Notes under the pieces: model-generated
Told to the model about the DNA's origin: nothing
What the model saw: the letters and a program-made list of their open reading frames with translations, nothing else
The model's database searches: none
NCBI GenBank assembly: GCA_029224185.1
Contig: CM055197.1
Coordinates: 17,336,642 to 17,400,641 of the forward strand
Source of the DNA: Karalla daura
Taxonomy: Eukaryota; Chordata; Actinopteri; Chaetodontiformes; Leiognathidae
Length of the DNA: 64,000 nucleotides
Direction of reading: 5' to 3'
Translations under genes and position numbers: made by a program
Part shown: in pieces, positions 54,211 to 64,000 of the stretch
Layout: each line of letters opens with the position of its first letter
Numbering within the stretch: the stretch's first letter is position 1

Positions 54211-56728
54211 CTTCTGCAGCAAATGTATAAAGGCATGGTGACTGTTTTCACTGTAAAGCAACCCGTATCGGCAAACAAAGCAACACTTTGATGCTGGTTT
54301 CTCTCAATGTGCTATATATAAAGTTACCTGTGAGGATGTTATCAGCGTCCAGCTCCATGTTCACTCGGTTCTTCTTCGCTATGTGCGCCATGATCCACTT
54401 GGAGCGGCAGTACTGCTGAGTGGCCAGCAGCCACCGCAGTGACTCAGGAAAAATCCTGTCAGAAAGATAGGGGAAGTCCTGGTCAAAAAACGCGAGCCAG
54501 CAAGAGTCAAAATGAAAGGAAGCGTCTTTTTAAGACGCAGATAAAAAAAATGAAAACAAAAGAAAATCAGACCAACGCGGCTGAATCTTGAAACGGTAGA
54601 TTATGGAAAAAAAGATTAAAGCCTAAATAGAGATATAATGTTCATCCTGAGGCAGAAATGAGTCCTCATCCAGCTTTACACACTCTTGAATAGCACATGG
54701 GGAGCTAGGGGAGGGATGCTGTGTTGCAAGCTGTACAAATGCCTCCTAATCGACCAGAAAGTGAAAAGATGCCAGGTAATGACGGGACATCAGGACACGT
54801 TTCAAGGTAAAACAACCTGTTAAGTAACCCAAGGCCAAACACTGCTGGAAAGCAGCTGCCCTTGACATTCAAACACTGACATTGTGGTACAAGAGTGTTA
54901 CATGATGCAGTGGGGAAGCTGTAAATGTAGTTGTAAACGTTCACACAGATGGCATGCAACTCAGGGAGACGTTATAGTCCTCTGCAGACTGGTTCTAATG
55001 ATCAAAACGTGATTTGCCATTTTAGCATGAAAAGTGTTCCTCTATTCATCTATGCTTGTTGTATCAGTGATTCCTCAAATACGTAGTTCACCAGTATCTT
55101 TGGTTGCTGATCAGTCAGGGGACGGTGACAAGATCTGTGTCAGACTCACAGCATTAATGAAACAACCTGCAACCTGGAACACAGCAGAACATTATCTTTT
55201 TGATAACAGCCCTGTTTGCTCCCCACCCGGAGGAAAAGGGGCCGCTGTGTGAATATGCCCAATTGTTGCTTTATCATTTGCTATGCTCTATTATCTGGCA
55301 GTTGAATTGCATTATGGGGCACACATTCCTCTGAGCTTCCACTGAGCTGTCAGACCGCTCCTGACCAAAACGTCTCAATTTGAGGACATTCAGTGAAAAC
55401 AATGCTACGCTTGCCTCAGCTTTCTCAGGCACCGCCGTCTGCGCGAGAAGAAAAATGCTTGATTCAAGATTTTGCACTGGTGTGGTTTGAAGCCGTTCGT
55501 CCAAATCAGCAAACTTAGATCTCCTGGAGAGCTCAACTCTACATTTACACAGTCAGCCACTTTTATCAGCAATGAAGCCGGCCTGAGCTAATTAACGCCG
55601 TTTGGCTCAAATCACGAAAGTCAACGTGAGTCCAGGCTGCTGGAAAATCCCACAATCCCCCTGGGGATGCCTGCTCCCTTCTTGTGTATTTAAGAATCGC
55701 AGTTGCATTATGTATGTGAACGGCTCTGTTACGTGTGTGTGTGTGTGTGTGAGTGTGTGTGTGTGTGTAAAGAGACAACAGTGTCACTTTGAGTTCACTG
55801 TCCAATGTCCAGGAGGAGCCCTATCTGTTTCACAACCGCCGGTGTGTGCGCAAGTGCGGCTACGCTGATGTGTGCTTAAGTCTTGCACTGAATCAAAGTG
55901 AAAACCCTAACCCTAACCCCAAAGCCCGTCAGCCTGTCACGCTGGCTGAAGTGCACGGCACCAACCAGGTATTGATGTTTGATTAGTTTAGTAAGCACTT
56001 TTTGCTGTCTGAGTGCGAGCCACCTTTAGTCTTTGGGAACTCTGGTGAAGAAAGCCAAAGCCTCTGACAGTAAAAATAAAAATCTATATTTCTCGATTCT
56101 GCCTCTGCCGGCTTCATATGGCTCCACAGTGCCGTGGAGCGCCATGCTTCTCAGCAGTAAATGGAAGCAGCACAGGAAAAAAAAATGTTACTTGAGCTTT
56201 AGAGAAAGGGATTGCGGCCACGGTAGAGGTCACGGCAAATGAGTTATCGAAAATACATTACTTTTAATTCAGCTGGGAGTTTGCTTCTGTAAAATGTCCT
56301 CCGAGGTAAGGACTCCTTCCCTTTGTTTAAACCGACCGTTGTTTGCTCAACGAGGTTTTATTCAAGCTATAAAAACCTGTTCTGCTTTGAATCCCACACA
56401 TAAAAATTCTACTGCAGATGGCACCACATATTTCTGAGGCAGAAGAGTCAACTGTGGAATTCAAAGTGGAAAAACACCTTTTATGCCTCAACAGAACGGC
56501 GAACAACATAGATATGGGTGGGAGCCAGGGTGCTACGGAGGCTCGGGTCTCTCCCTTACCAGATGTAGGACAGCATCAGCAGAACGGGGCAGATGATGAC
56601 CGCTTGGAGGACCTGCCAGTCGCGACACAGATATGCCACCCCGGGCATCAGTAGCTGACCGCCCAGCACCACAAAATTGGCCACCATGGTCATGGAAAAA
56701 CGCCATCCTGGCAGGCACAGCTCGATCC
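47330..56728 (-). CDS. slc22a23: slc22a23 (SLC22 family MFS protein), partial: last 7 coding exons
   Basis: Member of the SLC22 branch of the major facilitator superfamily, multi-pass; its substrate is not established. Exons, 5' to 3': 56728-56560, 54455-54328, 52227-52125, 51614-51379, 50970-50938 (33 nt), 49765-49651, 48893-47330. Phases chain without a break (2348 nt, about 781 residues here). Visible protein: IELCLPGWRFSMTMVANF (TM5 region), PESLRWLLATQQ (the SLC22-type PES-RWL motif after TM6), KNIVVLCVNSLTGYGIHH, GRRGGLLMFM, FFCAEITPTVIR, and LVLASAGFGMLTAPI through to the last TM, ending LLLPETR. These match SLC22A23 closely. The first four or so TMs and the large extracellular loop are beyond the window. 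The last exon adds about 400 Pro/Ser/Thr-rich residues after the conserved QPLLP segment, much longer than the mammalian tail. Confidence 0.93.
52700..53060. promoter_or_regulatory. CpG-rich block in slc22a23 intron
   Basis: GC- and CpG-dense sequence in the intron between exons 54455-54328 and 52227-52125. It includes an X-box-like GTTGCCACGGAGAC at 52793-52806. It could be an internal promoter or enhancer; no first exon is identified. Confidence 0.3.
54179..54210. repeat. poly-G tract (about 32 G)
   Basis: Uninterrupted G homopolymer in an slc22a23 intron (poly-C on the gene strand), about 120 bases 3' of exon 54455-54328 in transcript direction. The length may be affected by sequencing error. 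Confidence 0.9.
55733..55768. repeat. (GT)n microsatellite
   Basis: GT run with one GA interruption, in an slc22a23 intron. Confidence 0.92.
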
Positions 56729-57131
56729 CTGGCAGAGAGAACAGAGGGAGGAGGCAGAGGAAGGGGGAAGATGCACTATTAGACAAGAAGACACAAAATG
56801 AGCATGCACAGCAGCAGGGCTAATAGCCCATTCAAGGAGGACGCAGCAGCTTTTGTTGAGTCCAAACCAGTGCTCATTATAATGTAACCATTAGCTAGGA
56901 AAAGTTGAGTGCTAAATTACTATCGCAAGATGAAACACAGAATAAAAAGGAACGCCTGATGATTCGAGATTAGGGGCCTGTACTTACTAGGTGCAGCTGC
57001 TGCTTCATATATAAATGATTTTGCTAATCCACTAAGGTTATCATCCTGTCAGTGATCCACTGTCTCTGGAGCAAAGTGCATTTTTTGGATCCTGAGGTGA
57101 ATTTAAACATTTGAATACTTGAAAGCTAAGG

Positions 57132-57164
<33 letters not shown>
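57132..57164. repeat. poly-T tract
   Basis: T-rich tract with two C interruptions near its start, then about 21 consecutive T. No attached retroelement body was recognised. Confidence 0.9.
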
Positions 57165-59867
57165 ACTGGTGCACACCCATTAAGTTTACAGCTAGATTCA
57201 AGCTGGTGAATTGTAACCAAGACCAAAGTGTCTCACAAAGGCTTGGTAATGGATTCACGAATAGCCGGAGTTACTCGGCCAGGAACACGTACACAAATTG
57301 AACATGGGATCTGAACGTTTTCTCATTTATCCACGTGCTGACAGAAACAGGCCGGAAACAGAGCAACACCTCTGACTGGGTGAGGCTGGCAGGCCACAAC
57401 ATGGATTATGACAGTGATGAAGATTCTCATGGAAAAAAAGGGGTGTGTAGTTTTAATGTGATGTGGACATAATGCCCATTGCATTGTCCTCTAGAATACT
57501 GGGTACTTTTAACACAAGGAGACGCCTCAAGTTAGATTAGATTGATTGATTTTCACACACCAGATAAAACTGCAGTTTACTTATGTCGTTGTGTGCATTA
57601 TGATGTTTTATATGATTTAGCCTCCCGAATGTGAGGAACGTGAGATTTTGATCGGTTTTCTAGAAAAATGCAATTGAAAAAAGTCGCTTTGGGCTGTGGG
57701 ATATTGTGGTAGAAAAGGTTCACACATTTCTGATAGTCTAAATAGAACATTTATTAAGCAATTAACCTTTAAGTCACTGAAACAGAATCACAGCCTTGTT
57801 CAGAGCTCCAGTGGAGGTCACATTCTGTCACTTTTACATAAAGGCGATAAATCACGGCGTACAGTTGTTCGGGAACAGTGCACAAACCAAGACAGTAGGC
57901 TGCTGTGAGTGTGAACTAACCAGAAAGAGGTTCCTTGTACTCAATTCTCCTCTTTCAGAATGGCACTGATTCATTCAGCCAGACATTAGCATGCACACCA
58001 CACTGGCAGCCAGCAACCACAGACAGTCCAGCCCTTCACTTACTGCAGTATAGAGCGAGGCTCGACATCAAACCATAGAAAGCAAACGGCACTGTAACGT
58101 TTCTGCCAAAACCCATTGTCCTGCTTCATTCATCTCTTTTTGTTATGCATCACTATTTTTCCCCTAATGGGTCTTTTCGGCTGCCCAGGAATGTGCACAG
58201 TCTCCAGATGGGCCTTTCAAGGTGACAAGGCCCGGCATAATACAGTGGGTGTCGGCAGCCCCGCTTCATTCCAGTGGAAAAGACCAGAATTTCAATTAGG
58301 ACTTGCCCCCTTCTGAGGACATGAATAATGCTCTCTGTTCACGGACACTATCGCAGCTGGAGTGACAAAGCCAATGAGCTGAGAGCAGGGCGATGGGTGC
58401 AGGACCTGCTGAGTCTGAACCAACTAACCTCGGGACCCCTTCTCTCTCTCGCTGCTGGGAGGAAAGGTTCACCGGTTCTGGGCCGCGTGGGATTTGAATT
58501 CTTCAGTTGTGTGTAAGGCGTCATGTGCGCAGAACGGGCCACTGCGTCGTGACTGGAAAAAAGCACGTCCTGCGGTGAGCTATGGGGAAGCGCTAAACAC
58601 ACACTGATTCAGGCATATGACAGGGCAGGCTGTATAATTCCTTTGAGATGATAAAATAAAGTCTGATTATGTATTAAATAAAGGAAAAAAAAGTTTAGTG
58701 CTGCTCATTGTGCAGCTCAGAGTTTGTAGAAAGGCCTGAGCTCCTTACTCCGGCTGACCCTAATCCTCCACAACCCACTAGATCAGCATTCCCACAATGC
58801 CCTGCTACAGCCTGTGTTGCACTGACATAAATCTACAACCAACTTCTCTGATGCCACTGTCCCAGAGCCAGAAACTCAGGGACCACTGAGGCGGCAGAAC
58901 ACCCGGCACACATCCATTTCAAAACACATGTATGCATCATGATCACAGAGGAAGTGACATCACCAATGGTCAAGCCAATACCCAATTAATCATAACGATA
59001 ATCCCTAAAGAGGCTTTGGCTGCTTCGCTGACTTTGGCAAAACGGGAATATGAACCAGTGTGTCCTGCGGACGCCGCAGTCGCTCCCTCGCCTTCTGTCA
59101 AGTTCGCAGCTCAGTCAAGGAGGCCCATTGTTTCAGCAGAGACAGAGATTGGTCGACCACAAAAGGCACTCAGTGCGGCCACTCCCTGTACCCGCAGGCT
59201 AATGTCGTGACCTTTTGCCGGTCACATGAGCTCCATATGGCCCCATGCCATCATGCCACTGCCTAATCCTGCCCACTCCATCTGTTAACTATAACTTGAT
59301 GTTGAGGTTTGTTTGCTGTGACTAGCATCTAGGATTATTATTTATTTTTGCTTTGCACCTGCAGTGGCAGCGCCATCTTGGTCCGGGGCTCAGGTGCCTC
59401 CCTGCAGGTAAAACGGGTATAAAGCAAAGCTGCGCACTGCTGGCCCCCCTCAGCTGTTCCTCCCCTCCTACTCCTCCTACGTTTTCCAAACCGCTTCTCT
59501 GAATCCTGATGCCTCAGCATCACTGGCGCACCGGCTCCCTGAATCATCTGCCTGCATACGTGAATTTATCTGTTCCTAAACTAAAACAGGCCAGCGTATT
59601 CACAGCTGGCATCCAGTCAAAGTAATCCGAGACCGACTCACAAGGTGAGTTTAAAAGTCTACTAGCATACAGGGCTAATTTACAATATGGCTCACCTAAG
59701 TGCACATAAAGGGCCATCCTTGAACGTATTGACAGCTGCACCAACTAAGTGAAAGAGGTATTGAGTGAGGAATGAAAAGAGTGGTCAAGAAGAAGACGTT
59801 TAAATCCTACACCTAACACCTGGACACAAAGCTCATCAGATTATCAGTTTATGATCTAGAAATTGGC

Positions 59868-59965
59868 CAACACAGTAGATCAGTAGAATAGCACTGCTGC
59901 CTCACTGCTAGAAGGTCAAACCCCAGGTGGGTGGATGGCCTTTCTGAGAGGAGGAAGGTCTCAGA
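59868..59965 (+). repeat. relic of tRNA-derived SINE
   Basis: The string 'tagcactgctgcctcactgc', then 'agaaggtcaaacccc' and 'ggcctttctg' follow the order of the widespread teleost SINE body (box B region, then the shared tail). It is diverged and lacks clear target-site duplications. The family is recalled, not searched. Confidence 0.6.
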
Positions 59966-60192
59966 GGATACCATGATGAATGGAGGGACAGATGGATCTC
60001 GAAGCCACCAAAGCTGCACCATTTAATTTACATACTGTCATAAACTCAGTTCAACTAAATCCAAGTGTCCTGCCCTGTATAGAAGCCTTTCCATTCATTA
60101 CATCCCTCCACCGATATATTCAGCCCTTTAATTTGTCACCCATTCCCTGATGTGTGCTTACAGTCTAGGCCCATAATAATGCACTCGACTGA

Positions 60193-60194
60193 TG

Positions 60195-60293
<99 letters not shown>

Positions 60294-60304
60294 ATGTGCG
60301 TGTG
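60193..60304. repeat. (GT)n/(GTGC)n alternating purine-pyrimidine tract
   Basis: A short GT run passes into about 24 units of GTGC (reads TGCG), ending in 'atgtgcgtgtgtgg'. Purines and pyrimidines alternate strictly over about 110 bases. Confidence 0.96.
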
Positions 60305-62451
60305 TGGCTTCCTGTGCGTTCACTTCTCGAGCAGAACACCATAAATGCTGGAAAAACGCTGGAGGAGCGTAAACTCAGTTCAGGCATGAGCAAAGGTGCT
60401 GATGAGCTTCTGGAGCACTTCCCCTGAGTGACACTCAGGCACCGTCAGCAAACAGCACTTCCCTGGTAAGGACCCGGTGAACCTTGGCCTGGAGCTGCTG
60501 TGCTGCGGACCAAACGGGCTCGCTGTGCGAAGGCCAGTTGCACCATCGGGTTGCCCACACAGTGACCAAACAGAAGAAGTAATTAAACAGCGAGAGGGCG
60601 GGCATACAGCCTCGTTCAACCCGGAGTTCAATCGTGCCTGAAAACAGGACGCGTTGCTCTTTCAGGCACCCTTCACATGCACAACATGATCACCCAAAAA
60701 GGCCATGGCAGGAGGCCAAAGCCATGATGGAGCATCGATAGATCTCTTCTGCTGACAAGGTCAACCGCCTTTCAGTCAGGTCAATTAATGCCCGTGGCTT
60801 TTTGTTTTGGAGTTGCTGCTGTGAATCCGTCCCACTAACGGTGGATAATTGATCTTCTGGGTACACTGGGGCAAACAAAATAAAGCAGTTGATTTAGTCG
60901 TTAATGAATTGATTAAAAGTTTAATTTCCCTTTAATTAATGTGGCAAATAACTAAGAGTGCCACAGAAGGGAGATTCCACAGCACTTTTCACCCCACTTC
61001 TTCTCTTTGTTTATATATCGGGTGATTGTGCAAGCACACAAATGTCCTGAGGAATCGTCCATCCTGCCAAGCAGTGTGGGGGGAAAAAAAGAGGCTATTG
61101 ACTAAGAATAAGGTCATAGTCATTGATTAGTCCCTTATCTGGAGCAGCAAAGAATGCAAACTAGCTCCTTCTACCCACAGGCACTTTGCTTTGATCTCAG
61201 TCTGCTGAAATTCTGTGCTATCAAATCTAAGTACAGCATCACTCGGGGAGCATTTTGCTTTGATAATGTTTGCTGGAGCGTATTTGTACGTCTTCCATTC
61301 TCACTGCATTTCTCCTACACACGGACAGATCAGCACCAAACTGATCATACATACCCATCTAAAAGATAATATCCAGGTTTCTTCGCTCTGACAAAAACTG
61401 TAGACAAAGATGTTTAGTGTTGTCCTAACACCTAACATCAGCCTAAAATAACCATTCATTTTCTTCTTTACACTCATCAGAAGATGGTGCAAAGGTTGCC
61501 CCTGCTGATTTAACCCAGTCTGGACTTCACTCAGGAAGTTGTGGTGTTAGATAGCCTGAGATTATGTTGTACAACGTCTCTCCTGGACAGCTGGGTTTAA
61601 ACATTTCCTCAATCCGGACCAATTACACCATCACTAGTTAGTGTTAAAATAGGAGGGTGTGCTGTCAAATTAGAGACATTGGGAGGTTAAAAAAAAAAAG
61701 CAGATGCCGGATTTGTATGACGCTAAAGAGGTTAGGGGAGGAAGTCTGCTTAGCAACCAATATTGCCAACTCTGCACAAAAGAGAACTTTAACCCCTCTT
61801 GGAACAGAAAAAAAGCCTGCTCCTTCAACCATTTATCAGGAGATGGCTGGAGCAGATTTTGGGGACGGATGAGGACAGGTCAACATATCTTTCTGTGTCT
61901 TAAAAGCATTTGCTCTCTGTACACAGTCCACCATCCACACACCCCCGCCCCCACTCTGTCACTCGGTATACTTCCACGGTTCTTTTCAAAGGCGCTCTCG
62001 GCACAGCGGATGAATAAAGCGGCGCCTTAGTGAGGTTAAATCTGATGTCAGCGCAGTGCCTCTGCAGCACTGTGAGGCGGACCTGGCTGCCGTCGTCAGG
62101 AAGGCGACGCCATATGATGGGAAATGAAAAGCCTTTGTCTCTGGGCCGGGCCAGACCCACCGATTTCATCGCACAACTCAAACATGGCCAGCAAGCCCGG
62201 CAGGCAGGCAGAGGACGCGGGGCAAACAAGGCACGCTGCCTGTCAGGGCAGACAGACAAATGGGAATATGACAGTGACACAAAGGGAGCCGTTAACACAG
62301 ATAAACACAGAGCCGCAGTCGCTCCACGCCCCCCCCTGTGTGCCTCATCTGCGTACGGAGAGATTAATGCCTGCGGTTTGAAGAGGGCCCGACGGGAGGG
62401 AAAGCACCTCATTACAGGACAAGACAGGAGTGGTGAAGGGGAGACCAAAGC

Positions 62452-62579
62452 AGCCTGGCCTAGCTTTTCCCAGTTCAGTTCAGCCTAGCTCGGCCCAGCT
62501 TGGTCCAGCCTGGCTCAGCCCAGCTTAGGCCCAGCCTGGCTCAGTCCAGCCTGGCTTGGCCTGGCCTGGCTCGGCTCGC
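62452..62579. repeat. GC-rich minisatellite, about 10-bp unit
   Basis: Imperfect tandem copies of a unit near 'cagcctggct', with variants cagcctagct, cagcttggtc and tggcctggct, spanning about 125 bases in the presumed slc22a23 intron. Confidence 0.8.
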
Positions 62580-64000
62580 TCTCACATAGACAACAGAGTA
62601 CCGTGGCAGGAAGGAGACACCACAGATCATCCCGTCTGGCCACGAGAAGCATTACTTCACTCCAGCTCACAGACAGCATGGGGGACATGCATGACAACTG
62701 TATATAAACCAGTGTTAGATGCATTTGGTCTTGGTTTTTAATGCGATGTGAGTTACATAAGAGAGCGTTGCCACTTGACTGAACTGGAGATTAAATCAGG
62801 GTTTGAATCAATTCAGTCGGCTAGCACCACACTTTCTGTGACACTCGTGACGCTTCATAATAATGCAATGTAAAGTTTGCCAATTTGTCGATTTCAATGT
62901 GCCTTGTAACTGTGTCGTCACACTAGGCTAACTCTGAACAGAGATGAACTTGTCGGCCCTCTCCCTGTTGAATAAGCAGAAAACAAAAAGGATTACAAAA
63001 AGAGGAAACGCTTGCACTGTGCCCTATTTTTGAGTCTTTTCACTTTCACAATTGAGTATTGCTGAGTAGGACACAAAAGGTCCGTCACATGCTCTGTAGA
63101 CTGTGGTGCACAACTATTGAGTTCCTTCAGCCTGTGAACACCAGAGCGCACATTTCTTCTTTACTGCAACTGCACATTTCAACCATCCATTTAACCAGCC
63201 ATTTAGATTTATATAAATCCCATGGAAATGTTTTTCACCATGCGTGCATATTCAATGAATGTCTGCATCTCAGACAGTGCCGGAGGGGCAGTAAACTGAG
63301 GGACTGTGTACATCGAACTTGATCAGATTTGTTCTGATGTGTCATATGAGCCGAGCAGAACCACCACACTGTAACATACATCACAGATGCAATAACATCT
63401 TTAAATCCATGAAGTGTCCTCAGTGAACTAAGGCGACTCACACATACATTATTCAAACTAATGCTGCTTTTGATACATTGCTATTGACTGGGACGTGTTA
63501 AGTGAAGAAAATCTGATCCAAACAGGGTGAAGAATTGGACATGCAGATGATGATATATATGGCTGTGATATGTGATATTTGAGTTGATGTTTTTAACAAT
63601 TTTAACAAGTTTTTAACAACACATGTGAACGGAATTGGGAAATGATTTACATGCAACTGATAGCTGCAAATTTAATTGGAATTGTTGTCAATTCATTGGG
63701 GGGAAAAATACGAGGGGAAACATGTTTCAAACATTTTGTTTGTTTGTTTTTCTTTACCAGAGGACAAGATCATGAGATACAGGGAAATAACCCATCGGCT
63801 ATTTTAAATAGCATGTCAGAGGTCAACTGAAGGGAATTACACAAAACTTCCATAGGAAGCGGCTCTTTGTGCGAGACCTCTATTACGTCACGACAGAGAT
63901 CCCTGCACGCAGAGCAGTCATGAGCGTATGTGGTCAAAGGTTACAGCAGGGCAAGTCACCACGCTCTTTATGATCCGCGACTCGAGACAATGACAGAATC

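Larger units (their letters stand above)
56729..64000 (-). other. presumed slc22a23 intron, no exon seen
   Basis: The first exon in the window begins in phase with two bases of a split codon, so a 5' exon must lie further right. I found no stretch on the minus strand matching the missing TM1-TM4 region, so the intron is at least 7.2 kb. It holds a T-run (57132-57164), a GTGC tract, a SINE relic and a GC-rich minisatellite. No other gene was recognised. Confidence 0.6.

Noticed and set aside
55903..55921. Telomere-like CCCTAA copies
   Set aside because: Only two to three units, too short to indicate a telomere or fusion site.
60136..60427. Open frames on both strands with repeated HART or VRAC units
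   Set aside because: They come from the GTGC repeat, which has no stops in several frames; there is no gene context.
62030..62488. 152-codon plus-strand open frame
   Set aside because: No recognisable family, no splice partners, and it runs into the minisatellite.

Overview
The window is vertebrate nuclear DNA, almost certainly from a ray-finned (teleost) fish. Genes are split by GT-AG introns and lie in long non-coding stretches. There are many (CA/GT)n and (CT/GA)n microsatellites and faint relics of fish-type tRNA-derived SINEs and a LINE tail. Nothing bacterial, viral or CRISPR-like is visible. I rebuilt four protein-coding genes exon by exon; every junction keeps the reading frame.

Layout. 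1-14955: no gene seen; AT-rich blocks with TAATTA-type motifs and some CpG-rich patches suggest a regulatory gene desert. 15510-22759, minus: a complete 16-exon desmocollin gene (dsc2-like, 907 aa). 22.8-27.8 kb: the space between two head-to-head desmosomal cadherin genes, which holds a decayed piece of a second desmoglein gene (26689-27055). 27821-34093, plus: a complete 14-exon desmoglein gene (dsg2-like, 1088 aa), with a 3'UTR probably reaching about 35950. 38548-42470, minus: a complete 4-exon class II beta-tubulin gene (453 aa), convergent with dsg2. 47330-56728, minus: the last seven coding exons of slc22a23, an SLC22-family major facilitator protein. Its 5' exons lie beyond the right edge, so 56729-64000 is read as intron.

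How the genes relate. Desmocollin and desmoglein are the two cadherin types whose extracellular domains pair across the desmosome and whose ICS segments bind plakoglobin inside the cell. Their shared exon lengths and phases show that they arose by duplication. The tubulin and slc22a23 genes are functionally unrelated to them, but TUBB2 and SLC22A23 are also neighbours on human chromosome 6p25, which supports both names. The human desmosomal cadherins are on chromosome 18q12, so the window spans a junction of two linkage groups that are separate in humans.

The best leads are the desmoglein relic, a GC-AG intron in dsc, a Cys in the first calcium-linker motif of dsg, an expanded Pro/Ser/Thr-rich tail on slc22a23, an unusual tubulin C-terminus, and several splice sites built into or next to tandem repeats.
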